This document shows, piece by piece, positions 11,501-22,160 of a DNA stretch of 40,019 nt (positions are counted from its first letter, which is position 1; every line of letters begins with the position of its first letter). A program made the translations under genes and the position numbers. The notes beneath the pieces are model-generated. The model did not search any database and had not been told where the DNA came from. It saw only the letters and a list, made by a program, of their open reading frames with translations. Origin of the DNA: Patellaria atrata CBS 101060 (Eukaryota > Ascomycota > Dothideomycetes > Patellariales > Patellariaceae); assembly GCA_010093705.1 (NCBI GenBank), contig MU006089.1, forward strand, positions 898,658-938,676, given 5' to 3'.

Positions 11501-11894
11501 AAAGTTAAGAATGACATTAACAAAGCTCTTTTGTATAGAGAAGGGGAAAGAAGTACTCTTCCAGTACCTACATAATACTTAGATCTCAACAGCTAAATGG
11601 CTTCTACATACAAGAGAAATAAATGAAGAAGAACAAGAAACGTATTAAAAATGATAGCATACAGGGGAAAAACTGGATTGAAATATAATGCAGGGAATTG
11701 AGGAGCAAAGGATTGTTACAACGGGAGTCTATACTTATCGAGACAGAACTAGATAAGTCTAGAACGCGCCTGGCTTCTCACTTAACGTGGTCAACCACAA
11801 AGGTAGGTTTGGCAAAGTGATAGGATACGTATAACAAAGGCACTTCAAGTTGTCGACACAACTTGCTGACTCCTTGACTTCGGGTAATGCTCAC

Positions 11895-11994
11895 NNNNNN
11901 NNNNNNNNNNNNNNNNNNNNNNNNNNNNNNNNNNNNNNNNNNNNNNNNNNNNNNNNNNNNNNNNNNNNNNNNNNNNNNNNNNNNNNNNNNNNNN
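11895..11994. other. Assembly gap (100 N)
   Basis: Exactly 100 N in a row, the usual placeholder for a gap of unknown size. It lies in the right part of the hAT element, where the transposase N-terminus or a further insertion would be expected, so the true element length is unknown. Confidence 0.99.
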
Positions 11995-12512
11995 AAGAAT
12001 AACTACGAAGAATCTAAATACATGAGGGAAAGACCGTCCTTAAATATTCCTATCCTCCATAGTCAATTTGGTGGTGCTCCCACTGCTCCTGTGCTCCCAC
12101 CTAGGGATCACTGGGAGCATGGGATCACGTCACGTGACCTCCGTGCTCGTTGTTCCGTTCCGACGTCCTCGTGCTACCATTCCGCTGGTGATGCACTCTC
12201 TGTCGTTCTGTGGCCGTAACAAGGATATAGTGGAGTTGGTTCACTTTTTCTAAAAGCTTGACTTGGACTGTAAAGTTTGGACAACTGGAGAGTTTCACTC
12301 CTCAGACACTCTCACTAGGCATATTATTGCCCTAGGATAGGGATTTATGTGAATAGAAGAGTAGCGCCATAGCCCTAGAGGCTGCATGCGCAGTATTGTA
12401 GATAATGCAATGCAATGGATTTAAAAAAAAAATCGATATCGATCTAATACAATACTAATCAGTATTCAATACTATTTAATACCGGAATATTATTGGCTAT
12501 ACTGGCCAGGTC

Positions 12513-13085
12513 GCGTGTCATGACGCACGGGTCATATTCTCAATCTTGGTACAAGGACTATTGAACACTTTTTCTTTGAAGAAACTCAAGAATTTTTTTA
12601 GCCCTTTGCCTACCGGTTAGCAAAGGCGTGTTGCAGCGTAATTATCTAAGATCTCAGCAAAAAGTTTCAAAGATCCATGTGCAATATGAAATTTGGAAGG
12701 GAAGTTCAGTTTCTCGTCTGGACGTGGTAAGAGGGGTAGATCAAGTCGCGTTCACGCACGAGCCATAACCCAAACCTTGGCATATAAATGTCTACCCAAA
12801 AGCATCAACACATACTGTAAACGCTTCTTAAAAACTCAAGGAATTTTTAGTCATTTGCTTAACGGTTAGTCTAGGAGTAATTTAACACAGATATCTGAGA
12901 TCTCCGCAAAAAATGTCGACGATCCATATGCGATATAACTTTCGAAGAAAAATTCAGTTTCCCTTGATCAGAACGGAAACCCGAGTGAAGTCGTCACCTC
13001 AGTCGTCAGTAAAGTCATCACGCCTTTGGGATGCACGTACCACCCACGCGAGTCATCCGAAATCTTGGCACAAAAAAAGTTCCAA
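12513..13085. repeat. ~250-bp degenerate tandem repeat, right part of unit B and units C and D
   Basis: Unit B resumes at 12513 with a GCGTGTCATGACGC block, aligning with the GAGGTCGCGTTGGC region of unit A. Unit C starts at 12645 and unit D at 12895 (250 bp spacing; A to B is 252 bp). Each unit joins the next through AAACTCAAGRA..TTTTTAG and GGTTAG blocks. Unit D ends within about 115 bp of the RSA4 start, so the array lies across the shared upstream region of MSH4 and RSA4. Confidence 0.75.
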
Positions 13086-13200
13086 AGACAACACATCACC
13101 AGCTGAATATCCACTCACATCTCAACACCTCAACAACCCCTTGACCAAATCGGTCACCAACAACACCACAACTTGAAAACACCTAGATACTCCCGTCACC

Positions 13201-14751
13201 ATGGCCACACAATACCCACCGCCCTCGAAGCGCCAAAAAACCGCCGCGGCCGCGCTCGCCAGCAAGCAACAAGAGATAGACCAGATCCCCACCGACCTAG
13301 GTAACGTACGCATCCAATTCATAGACCGCGCGACCAACGCGCCCACCGGTCCCCCCGTTTCCGTCCCCGTCGCCCAATCCACTGTCAAGAACCTCGAGCT
13401 CCTTCTCAACTCCCTCCAAGGGCACGACGAAGCCCACGACCGAATCCCCTTCCGCTTCTTCCACGAGCGAGGCGAAGGCGACGGCGACGCGCTGGCCGAT
13501 GGCACGGATGTGTACCATGCACTGCTGAAGGAGGGGAAGGCGGGGACGGAGGAGACGATCACGCTGCATTATGCCCCGCAGGCTGTGTTTAGGGTGAAGG
13601 CGGTGAGTAGGTGCTCGGCGGCGATATCGGGGCACGGGGAGCCGATTTTGTGCGTGCAGTTTTCGCCCACGAGCTCGTCGAGGATGGCGAGCGGGAGTGG
13701 GGACAACACGGCAAGGATATGGGACTGCGATACCGGGACGCCGCTGCAGACGCTGAAGGGGCATACGAGCTGGGTGCTTGCGGTGAGCTGGTCGCCGGAC
13801 GCGAGTATGATCGCGACGGGGAGTATGGATAATACGGTGAGGTTGTGGGATCCGGTTACGGGAAAGGCTCTGGGAAGTCCGCTGAAGGGGCATTCGAAGT
13901 GGATTACGAGTCTGAGTTGGGAGCCGTATCATATACAAGAGAAAGGGAGACCGAGGGTTGCTTCGAGTAGCAAGGATGCTACAGTGAGGATATGGGATGC
14001 GGTTAATCGGAGAGCGGATATATCACTGAGCGGACACAAAGGCTCGGTGACATGCGTGAAGTGGGGAGGTGTGGGCTTCATATACACGGCTTCATATGAT
14101 AAGACGGTAAAGGTGTGGAATGCCTCAAATGGCACGCTTGCACATACCCTCGCGTCTCATGCTCATCGGGTCAACCATCTCGCGCTCTCAACAGACTTTG
14201 TCTTAAGAACAGCGTACCATGATCATACGGGAATGGTCCCCGATACGGATGAAGGTAAATTATCTAAGGCAAAAGAAAGGTTCCGCAAGACGGCTATGAT
14301 CAATAAAAAGGTCGTTGAGCGGCTGGTAACCGCGAGCGATGACTTCACAATATACCTCTGGGAACCTTCCAACAGCACTAAGCCGGTGGCACGATTAATT
14401 GGTCATCAAAAGCAGGTCAATCACGTCACTTTCTCTCCAGATGGTCTCTATATCGCCTCAACAGGTTTCGATAACCATGTCAAACTTTGGAATGCCCGAG
14501 ATGGCAATTTCATCTATACTCTAAGAGGACACGTAGGACCAGTATACCAATGCTGTTTTTCTGCAGACTCAAGACTACTAGTAACAGCAAGCAAGGATAC
14601 AACACTCAAAGCATGGGATGTCAGAACAGGTAAACTGAGTGTTGACTTACCAGGGCATGCTGATGAGGTGTATGCCGTTGACTGGAGTCCAGATGGTGAA
14701 AGAGTAAGCAGTGCAGGAAAAGACAAGCAAGTCAGGATCTGGAGATATTGA
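13201..14751 (+). CDS. RSA4: Rsa4 / Notchless, 60S ribosome-assembly WD40 protein
   Basis: Rsa4 binds pre-60S particles. Its N-terminal NLE (ubiquitin-like) domain is pulled by the AAA ATPase Rea1/Midasin during nucleolar to nucleoplasmic maturation (family knowledge). The single exon gives 516 aa, against 515 in yeast. The N-terminus is basic (PPSKRQKTAAAA); the NLE domain spans about residues 35-125 (NVRIQFIDRATNAPTGPPV, then LLLNSLQG). Eight WD repeats follow from about residue 142, with clear GH...WD units such as GSGDNTARIWD, GSMDNTVRLWD, SSKDATVRIWD, SYDKTVKVWN, GFDNHVKLWN, ASKDTTLKAWD and the closing GKDKQVRIWRY. ATG 13201 is preceded by a CACC context. The first third is markedly richer in GC at third positions than the last third. 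It diverges from MSH4 and converges on the small gene ending at 14933. Confidence 0.95.
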   Translation: MATQYPPPSKRQKTAAAALASKQQEIDQIPTDLGNVRIQFIDRATNAPTGPPVSVPVAQSTVKNLELLLNSLQGHDEAHDRIPFRFFHERGEGDGDALADGTDVYHALLKEGKAGTEETITLHYAPQAVFRVKAVSRCSAAISGHGEPILCVQFSPTSSSRMASGSGDNTARIWDCDTGTPLQTLKGHTSWVLAVSWSPDASMIATGSMDNTVRLWDPVTGKALGSPLKGHSKWITSLSWEPYHIQEKGRPRVASSSKDATVRIWDAVNRRADISLSGHKGSVTCVKWGGVGFIYTASYDKTVKVWNASNGTLAHTLASHAHRVNHLALSTDFVLRTAYHDHTGMVPDTDEGKLSKAKERFRKTAMINKKVVERLVTASDDFTIYLWEPSNSTKPVARLIGHQKQVNHVTFSPDGLYIASTGFDNHVKLWNARDGNFIYTLRGHVGPVYQCCFSADSRLLVTASKDTTLKAWDVRTGKLSVDLPGHADEVYAVDWSPDGERVSSAGKDKQVRIWRY

Positions 14752-14932
14752 TGATGTACTCCCGAAAAAATAATCACTTCGATCAAAGCATCTTTCAGTT
14801 ACGTTTGACTGATTTTTACTTCTGGGAAGAAGAGTCTATTCTCAAATCATGAGAGCGTCATAGACAAGAACCCAATATCGTGGGTTCTCACTGTGACGAT
14901 AGGTGCCTCTCACCGTTCACTAGGTCAATGAT

Positions 14933-15479
14933 CTAGTCGAGGCGGGTATCCTTGTCCTTGATGGGCATATCGCTACCGGTAGCAGTCTTGTACTGTCCAC
15001 GGATGAAGTCCGAAATCTTCTCGTCCTTAGCTTGCTCGATAGCAGACTCGTTATCTTGGGGTCCCTGGCCCATGACCTTCTCCTGGAACATATCGATACC
15101 TGAAGAGCAATTCTTGTCAGTAAAAGTCTGGTAGATTATTTAGAGCAACGACCAAGCAAAGAAACACATCTCTTCTTTTATTAGGCATGCCAATCCTGCT
15201 GAGAGGAAAGGCTCCTGTAATGATGGATGCTATGCTTAGAGGGAACTTGAGGATGAAGGTGCTCAGGCCGACATTAAATTAGGATCTCATAGAGAAGTAC
15301 GTACCCTTATCAAGCATGTCCTCGTTCTTCTCAGACTCTCTGCCACCACCAGCCGCAGTATTGAACTTCTCACCAAGACCGCTCATGAAGCCACCTTCCT
15401 GCTTCTGCTCACCGGTCTGGCTAGTCTCGGTCGACTGTTGCTGCTTGTCACCGCTAGTAAGGTTCTTAACGAAATCCAT
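14933..15479 (-). CDS. Small conserved hydrophilic fungal protein, function unknown
   Basis: Two exons, 15479-15305 and 15099-14933, give 113 aa; the 205-bp intron has a GTACGT donor and a CTTCAG acceptor. The N-terminus is MDFVKNLTSG followed by a Gln/Thr-rich stretch, then GGFMSGLGEKFNTAAGGGRESEKNEDMLDKG, GIDMFQEKVMGQGPQDNESA and SDFIRGQYKTATG. I recall this pattern from small fungal proteins often labelled stress or DNA-damage responsive, but I cannot name a tested function. The protein is highly charged, with no signal peptide or membrane segment. A Met 13 codons upstream (15518) is in frame; the MDFVKN start is preferred because the conserved pattern begins there. Its upstream region reaches into a gene-poor stretch. 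Confidence 0.75.
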
Positions 15480-18287
15480 GATGGTTGTTATAGAGTGAGG
15501 TTGATAGGACTGAGGCAAGGTTTAACGCATTAGAACTGTCTATAAACCTGGCCCGAGAAGCTTACTGATTTGTTCCTTGGATTGATAGAAAGTTGTATGT
15601 GAGTCGTGAGGTTGAGTAGATGTAGAAAGTAAGCTGTTGTCTGCTTCTGCTTTTATGGAGGGGAAAATCCCCCAAGCTCTGCCATGACGTGTAGCGGGGC
15701 CTAGTCCCTCTTTCTCTCTCAGCTGAGAGGTGGTGCAAACTTCCAACTTCCCAGATCTCGCCATCGATGCATCAAGGACGGGAAGCAACTCTGACGGCCT
15801 TCTGGGAAGATCATTCCTGCACCGCTGCTATGAAAGCAGCCCATGATGGTGTGGTTGGCCATCAGCGAATCGCGGCATCTTCTTAATGCGAGCTCCCCTG
15901 GTAGCCGATCGTAAATCTGCTATAAGGATCGAGCGTAATTGGTTCACTTATACGTATGATACAGTATCAAAAACTACCTTATAAGTAAACCAGTTATAGA
16001 GGGGAATCATCGCGGTATCTCATCTTTCTATCCCTTTGATGCTCAACGAGATGGCATCGGGACATATCCCGCAGGAAAAACAACGAATGAATTCAGCGAC
16101 AAAAACATGGGAGACTCTAATTCTATGTAGCATTGATATTTCTAAGTTTAACCAGACCATACAAGACCTAATCATGACAACCTGGCAAAGGGTGCATCTC
16201 TAGATACACCGTTCCATGAGCTCCCCTCACCAGGATATCAGTAGAGTGCCGCACGTTCATCATCCGCGAACGCTCTCTAAAGCAGAGATATGCTTTTATT
16301 CGCCGAACCGGCGTCGCCAACGTCGCGTACAAAGACGGTATGGCGTTATCGAAGTGTATAAGCTCCTTTAGCTATCTTCATGCGGACTCTAACAAGGTCA
16401 AAACAAAACAGGATCCCCGGTACTTCTTAGAATAGTTCTCTTGGTCCGCTCCCCCGTCTAGTACTTGCGCATATATGGATTTAGTATCCCGCGGAGCCCT
16501 CTTCTCGTCCCAGCCGTCCTGTGCAGGATCATAAGGGTATATCTCATCCACCCACCAAGTACCATAGCAGCGAATTCGTGGCCACACGTTGCGGTCCTCA
16601 TCCCCAAAGCGTCATCCAAAAAACCGGTCGTCAAACTATTTGGAAAGACTCAATTAGCACCCTCGTTTCCCTCAACCGAAACACTCAACCCACATATATA
16701 TCCAACCGCATCTCCTCCCACAAGTAGCGGGTATCAATCATCCAGCGCAAAACACCCAAACCAACTCATCGGCCACACTTTTCCCCCCTTCCCCTTCCTC
16801 AACGTCGTCGAAAACCCGACCGTTGACCTACACCCATCAGCGCTTTCCTCCAACCACACCTATCCCCTCAAACTGCGTGGTGATGGACTCACGCATTATG
16901 CCTCTCCCTATCCTTCGCCTTATGATAGCTCTTCCACCTCTGCTCATCAGGCAGCGCAGCATTCCGCCACGTCTCGACTTTTGCCTTCTTCTGATTCGAC
17001 TCCTTCGAAAACATTGTATATGTATGCAAAATCTGGATTTGTTTGGGTGGGATTGGGTATCGCTGAGCGTCCCGAGGGAATATCGTCGACTTTTGTAGTT
17101 CTCAAGACAGGAACCAACAGAGTATCATCCAAGGATCCTCATCCTGAAACAGGCTCAGCCTTAGACACTAGACACCAACAACCCCTCAGCCTACCTTAAA
17201 TGATTAACATCCATAAATCTCAAGCCTGGTTATAGACTCGAGCCTCTTGAACGAAAACCCCCATACTTCCCGTCTGATAAAAGGGCAGTGCATTCTCACA
17301 ATCCCCTCTCTTAGTATCAACCTCATCCTGCTCATCTACAACCCAGTAAGGTAAGTTCCATTAGAACGTGACCTCAGCCCCCCTCAACAGCCACCCGGCA
17401 GAATTACCGCCAAGCGGTGCCCCGCCTCTAATCTAATTGGCCACCGCCTCGTCCCAAGACCGCCAAGACCGCGGAGCGCGCTTGCGCCACCCAACTGAGC
17501 CTTAGGTCAGGTCGTCGCATATAATCGGCACGGAATTGGGTATGGTGTTCCGTAGCGTTGTTCGATCGGCGAAGTTAAGGTGCTCCGTAGTTCGTGTCGA
17601 TAGGTTGCTTAGTCATCGAAATGGGGTCTCAAGCATGAGGTGGTTACGGGTTGAGGGCCAGCAAGGGAAGTGGTAAAAGAGGGGATGAAGCCGATAGCTC
17701 TAACCCGCAGAGAAGAAGATTGTTTAACAAATAAACCATTGATATCCGAAAGGACCAAGCAGGAACCTTCGAGAGGAAACTTTTTTGCTATGATGCTAAC
17801 CCCCTTCAGCCATCTTCTCTGTTCCCTAACCGTTCACCCAGATCAAAAGGGCCCGCGGGATGAAGAGGAAGAGGCCAAAGGTGCCCTATCTGATCAAACA
17901 TGTACCGGTCACCGATAAACGAAAAAGAAAGGGATAAATAACTTTCCTACTCCTTCTTGATGCCCTGGAACTAGAGTGACTCCACCCAGAAAAGTCTACC
18001 CAAGAATGTGAGACCCAATATTTCCGATAGGAATAATCAACCTGGCAATACAGTTTGACCGCGAGGAATGTAATGTTCAACCTTGAAAGCCCGATAACCG
18101 TAGGAAAAAAAACCCCGACCACGCCAAAACCTATCACTCTGGTTATTCCGATCCAGATTCCTCCGAATATGGCAGATGGTCATACTCTGCGTGGATCTGT
18201 TGAGGGGATGTTCCTGATCTTATGCGTCGGAATAATTTACTCTGGGATGGCATAGAAAGCCGCTTTCGTGTCTTCCCTGTTAGGTAG
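15480..18287. other. Gene-poor stretch between the small gene and velB
   Basis: The stretch covers 2.8 kb with no ORF I can tie to a family. The part nearest 15480-15790 should be the promoter of the small gene, and 17700-18287 the velB 3' side. Pyrimidine-rich sequence at 16500-16900 keeps one plus-strand frame open (listed separately). No tRNA, rRNA or transposon ends were seen. Confidence 0.4.
16465..17199 (+). CDS. Doubtful ORF, 244 codons, Ser/Pro-rich
   Basis: An open frame from ATG 16465 to TAA, rich in Ser, Pro, His and Thr, without any domain, signal peptide or repeat that I recognise. The openness can be explained by the pyrimidine-rich sequence at 16500-16900. Overlapping frames are also open over parts of the same stretch. 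It could be an orphan gene or chance; there is no supporting intron or homology. Confidence 0.15.
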   Translation: MRIYGFSIPRSPLLVPAVLCRIIRVYLIHPPSTIAANSWPHVAVLIPKASSKKPVVKLFGKTQLAPSFPSTETLNPHIYPTASPPTSSGYQSSSAKHPNQLIGHTFPPFPFLNVVENPTVDLHPSALSSNHTYPLKLRGDGLTHYASPYPSPYDSSSTSAHQAAQHSATSRLLPSSDSTPSKTLYMYAKSGFVWVGLGIAERPEGISSTFVVLKTGTNRVSSKDPHPETGSALDTRHQQPLSLP

Positions 18288-19731
18288 TTAGTCCTCATTG
18301 TCAAATTCTTCTTGGTTGGGAACTAGTTTCGGTCCGTCTTTACGAATAGGGATTTTAATTCCTTGGCTGGCGAAAGCTTTGCTAAGCGGTGTGCTCTCAA
18401 TTACACCGGGGAATTTCTTAGCGGAATAGACTTGGAAGGGTTCCGAGTAACAAGTAGCGAGAACTGGTGCCTTTCCTTGGTTAAGTGTATTGTTGCCTTG
18501 GCCACTTCCGACGTCGACAAAATTCATTTTCAACCTAATATCTGTCAGTAAAGCTCGGTCAGTAACAGCGGAGAGACACACCTGAATGAGCCCTCAGTTC
18601 TCACAGAGAGATCCTGCAGCACAAACCAGAATCCAATCTTTTGCTCAGTATCCGAAAGTCGGAACGCATTGACGGATAAGCTGCCTATCAGGTTCCTCGT
18701 GAACATTCCACTAGCCGGGTGTGCAGGGGCTTGAATGGGCATCTGCATCGGCATTGCGTAGGGGTTGTTGGTCCCCGGTGGCGGTTGGAATTGTGGAAAA
18801 TTCGAGCCAGGAGTTACTGGTGTCCCTGGTGTCTGTGAGTAATAGTTTGGTGGGGGGCCTGGAGGAGGTGGTGGTGCTTGCGGACTGGAATATTGATTCA
18901 TTGTCGCGGAAGGATGGTGAGTTTGAGCTTGAGGGTAAGCTTGGTATTGCATGATCTGGTGGTTCATGTATATCGAAGGCCTCTCAGGAGGAGGTGGATA
19001 TGAGGTGGTAGTTGATGCCGAGATAGACACTGTTGGTGACCCACCCGAATGACGAACCAGGTTGACCTCTTGAGTTCCATCGGCCGACCAGAGGTCCACT
19101 GTTAAGACGAAAAAGGTACTATCTACCTCACTGTCAAGTATATCAGTTTAACGGATCTAGAGATTGGACGAGCGAAAGGTGGGATCAAGGGAAACGGATA
19201 GGATTCATAAACGATATGCGGATAAAGACGTACTTAAAATCAATCTCTTTTCCAGATTTCAGATCGGTAACTATCAGTCTAATACATGGCGGCGGAGTAA
19301 TAGGTCGACGATCCTATTAGTCACGTATTAGCTCGAGTCTCCGTGGGAGATTATTGTCGACTGTTGCAGATATACATACTTTGTCGCCAAAGCCACACAT
19401 GCGCGCTCGGATGGGCTGTTGCTCAACCACAAGACTAGAGGCATGATTAGTACCATCTTTTGGTCGTTCGAGAGAGTCATATCACCGAGACATACGTGAA
19501 TTGCTTTCCATCTTTCGCCCCAGTTAGCGGAGTCAATGGACCAGATGCGGCCTGTCCCTGAGGGTGCTGCGGGTGCTGAAGGTGCTGAGAGTGCCCGGGA
19601 TGAGGTAGCATTGTGTGACTAGATGCAGTTGCGGTTGAAGTGGCAGAGATGGGACTATTGTGCTCAACGAGCTGCCTTTGAGGCATAGGCGGTGGTGGCA
19701 CCTCGTAAGGATGCTCCCGTCGAGGAAACAT
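18288..19731 (-). CDS. velB: Velvet complex subunit VelB
   Basis: VelB pairs with VeA (and LaeA) and with VosA to control development and secondary metabolism in response to light; the velvet domain binds DNA with an NF-kappaB-like fold (family knowledge). Five exons (19731-19496, 19434-19380, 19313-19234, 19130-18582, 18534-18288) total 388 aa. The Pro/His/Gln-rich N-terminus is about 75 residues. The velvet domain starts [20 protein letters not shown] / [15 protein letters not shown], then [20 protein letters not shown] low-complexity insert rich in Pro, Gln and Tyr (about residues 150-255) splits the domain. The domain resumes [28 protein letters not shown], and closes with [23 protein letters not shown] and [10 protein letters not shown], which mark VelB rather than VosA or VelC. 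The insert is a known VelB feature. No defect is seen. Confidence 0.93.
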
Positions 19732-22160
19732 GTTGAACCGCGTCGTTTTTTCTCTGTATAAGGTGCTTTTCAGAAGAACACTAAGGTATCAGAGGTTCAC
19801 AACCAGGACCTTATTATGTATCAAGTTAAGAAGTGACAAGGAAGCTTGAGGAAGGGAAAGCTCAATTGAGAGAGGCTAGTACCCGGGGTAGGTACAGTCG
19901 CAAGCTAACGAACTACCTAACTAAAGATTCTCCTCTTTAGCTAGATAGAAGTAACTTTTATGGGTGGCGGGTTCAATGAATATGTCCAAAGATAGTGAGA
20001 TAAATGTTGTGGTATGGTTGAAGATCAAATATTCAGTTATGGTGGAGACGTAGGTTTTACGGTCCCGAATTTGAAGGTGTGCGCGTGTATCATCATCCAG
20101 AAAGACAAAGCTGCCGCCCATGCTCCCAAAGCAGGTGATTCGAGATGAAATTTGACTTATCAAGGCGGTCAGAAAACTCCCGTCGTTTGTGATGTTGTAG
20201 AGACAATTGATTGGACGAGAAGGAGGTGGAATGGGAAAGACAGAAAGTATAAAGAGGGTCGTCGAGGTGTTGGGGGAATTTTGAGTGGAGATGTAGTTCT
20301 CAAGGAAGGATCCCCACGAGTTGTCTGGTAATTAAAGTTGCAGTGGAATTCGGATTGTGAGTGGTGAAGAAATCCCTTTCGTTTGGTATGGTAGGTCTGG
20401 TGCTCTGGTACTGTACAAAGGTCCCCAAAGTTCAAGTCGCTTGGCTGGAGCTGGATGAACCCGTTGTCGTGCTACCCCACACGGATTTTTCTGTGGGTTG
20501 CAAGCGCTGCACTCAACTGTTTTATGTGCCCACGCTGCCCAAAGCTTGGGTGACCTGCTGCCCTTGTATGAGCTCCTTGGATGCTGACAAAATTCCCGTG
20601 TCTCTTTGCCTCCCGTCGTCCTTTCTGTACCTCCCCAAGTCCCCTTTTGCCTCCTATGAAAAACTATACTGCCGTTCCAACTGTGCAGTGCGCGTCTTTG
20701 GCATGAATTGTCTGATGTACGGTGCGTGGGTGCAAGCCTCACCGGATGGCAAAATTTCCACCAAAGCGGACGAAAGACGGCTATGCCCTAAGGTATAGGC
20801 AGTAGCAATACGAGACTGAAATAGCCAGAGGGTCAAGTGGAAAGAGAGACTCGTAGAAAGAGGACAAAGAAGCTCGCAAGCACGTCGTACGAGCACTGAA
20901 ATAGCACTCCACAAACGATGCGGATGATTGATTTCTATCGTGCAACGAGTGAAAATGGGTGACTAGGACTGCGACTGCTGATATGACAGATCCAAAGCTA
21001 CGGAAGTCGGGCTCTTATTAAGTCTTTAAGGTGTGCATCAAGAGACCTGACGGTTACTCTTCAAGGTGTGAGAAAACCTGTGAACTGTCGCGAACAGGAT
21101 GCAGGGGAAGGGGACACGGCGCCAGGCATCGCATCGCACAGAGCAGCAAGAGACTGAGGTCCCTTTCCTTGAACCTTCTAGTTTCTAACTTTTATACGGA
21201 GGTTAAAAGTTACCTCTTCAACCCACGCCCTAGTGGATGGAATAGAGCATCTGGCCCCTAAATTGCAGTCGAGCCATTACTGCACTCTGCAGTTCCGTCT
21301 GCACGCTACTTTGAATCATCCAACCTGAATTTGTCGGAGAAGTCTAATTCCCGGACAGTGGCAGCATATTTGACGTTTATAAAACTAAGACATGCAGGGA
21401 GAAGGGGGAAAAGGGGAATTCTTGTCAAAGAAGTCAGTGCTGGCATGGGGGAAGATTACTACAATGCACCTGATGGCCGACGGGAAGAGCTATCTGCGAA
21501 TTAGGGAGCCTGAACGTGTTGTTCTACTACCGTAAGCAAAGTATGAATGGATCATTCAGACTTGAGCTCAGCGGGTTCAACCCAGTTCCACGGTCGGCAT
21601 CAACCAACGTCCTGGCGCTGGATCCCACCAGCCGGAGAGACGAAAAGGCCAATTGATCCTCCTTCCAACTCACCTGGGAACGGTGATGACTGTACAGGAG
21701 TACATAGGTACTTATGTACATCTTCAGTACAGCTGTACTTTCCGGCCTCTTCATCCATCATCCAATTTGGACGGCTCAAGGTCCGCCCTTGGCAATCCTA
21801 TTCCCGAATCATCCTGTCCTCTTATACTTCTACCTTATGCGTTTCGAACCTTCCGGAAAAAGTCGAAAGGAATAGGCAGTACGGTAGGGAACATTTCTAG
21901 ATTACCCTGTCCGCTTCATATTACCTTACATGCAGATCCTGATCGCGGCTGTCTCACCTTCATCGAAGGTACAGTACAAGATGTGACGACAAACTGTAAC
22001 ATTGAGCGCTTACTGGGCGCCCCAAGCGCTTAGGATTCTATATGTGCGCTTTTTATATCTTCGACTCCTCAACTCCTCGCTCATATCTTCTGAAATACAA
22101 TGCACCATGATCATAGATGTTGCAAACACGGGAAGAGCAACTTCAACCCCTAAAATGCTT
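19732..22160. other. Long intergenic region upstream of velB
   Basis: The region covers 2.4 kb between the velB start and the HEL2 stop, both on the minus strand. Developmental regulators often have long promoters and leaders, so much of this may belong to velB; that is inference. Several short open frames (for example 20361-20798 plus strand) have no recognisable content. No RNA gene or transposon ends were found. Confidence 0.4.

Larger units (their letters stand above)
9029..12504. mobile_element. hAT DNA transposon, decayed, ~3.5 kb (contains an assembly gap)
   Basis: Imperfect terminal inverted repeats are visible. The left end at 9038 reads CAGTTGTGGCCAACAATA; the right end, read inward on the other strand from 12504, is CAGTATAGCCAATAATA. 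Both are followed by subterminal GGTATT/GTATTG-type repeats and an ATCGAT-like block, as in fungal hATs. The flanks carry a near-identical 8-mer, CCCAGGTC (9021-9028) and GCCAGGTC (12505-12512), the length expected of a hAT target-site duplication. On the left, 9 extra bases (9029-9037) lie between the 8-mer and CAG, so that exact end is uncertain. The host repeat unit continues directly after the right 8-mer, which confirms an insertion. Cargo: a DUF3716-like ORF (+) and a hAT transposase (-). Confidence 0.8.

Noticed and set aside
12068-12253. Short ORFs right of the assembly gap
   Set aside because: One runs through the N placeholder; the others have no recognisable content and lie in a decayed transposon.
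13297-13938. Long open frame antisense to RSA4 (213 codons)
   Set aside because: It is a by-product of the GC-rich third positions of RSA4; the sense frame has full homology.
20361-20798. Plus-strand ORF of 145 codons upstream of velB
   Set aside because: No domain or intron support, and an open frame of similar size overlaps on the other strand; probably chance.
21560-21595. GGGTTCAACCC as a tRNA T-loop
   Set aside because: No matching acceptor, D or anticodon arms in the flanking 80 bases.
21547-22033. Overlapping plus-strand ORFs between velB and HEL2
   Set aside because: Short, overlapping in two frames, no recognisable content.
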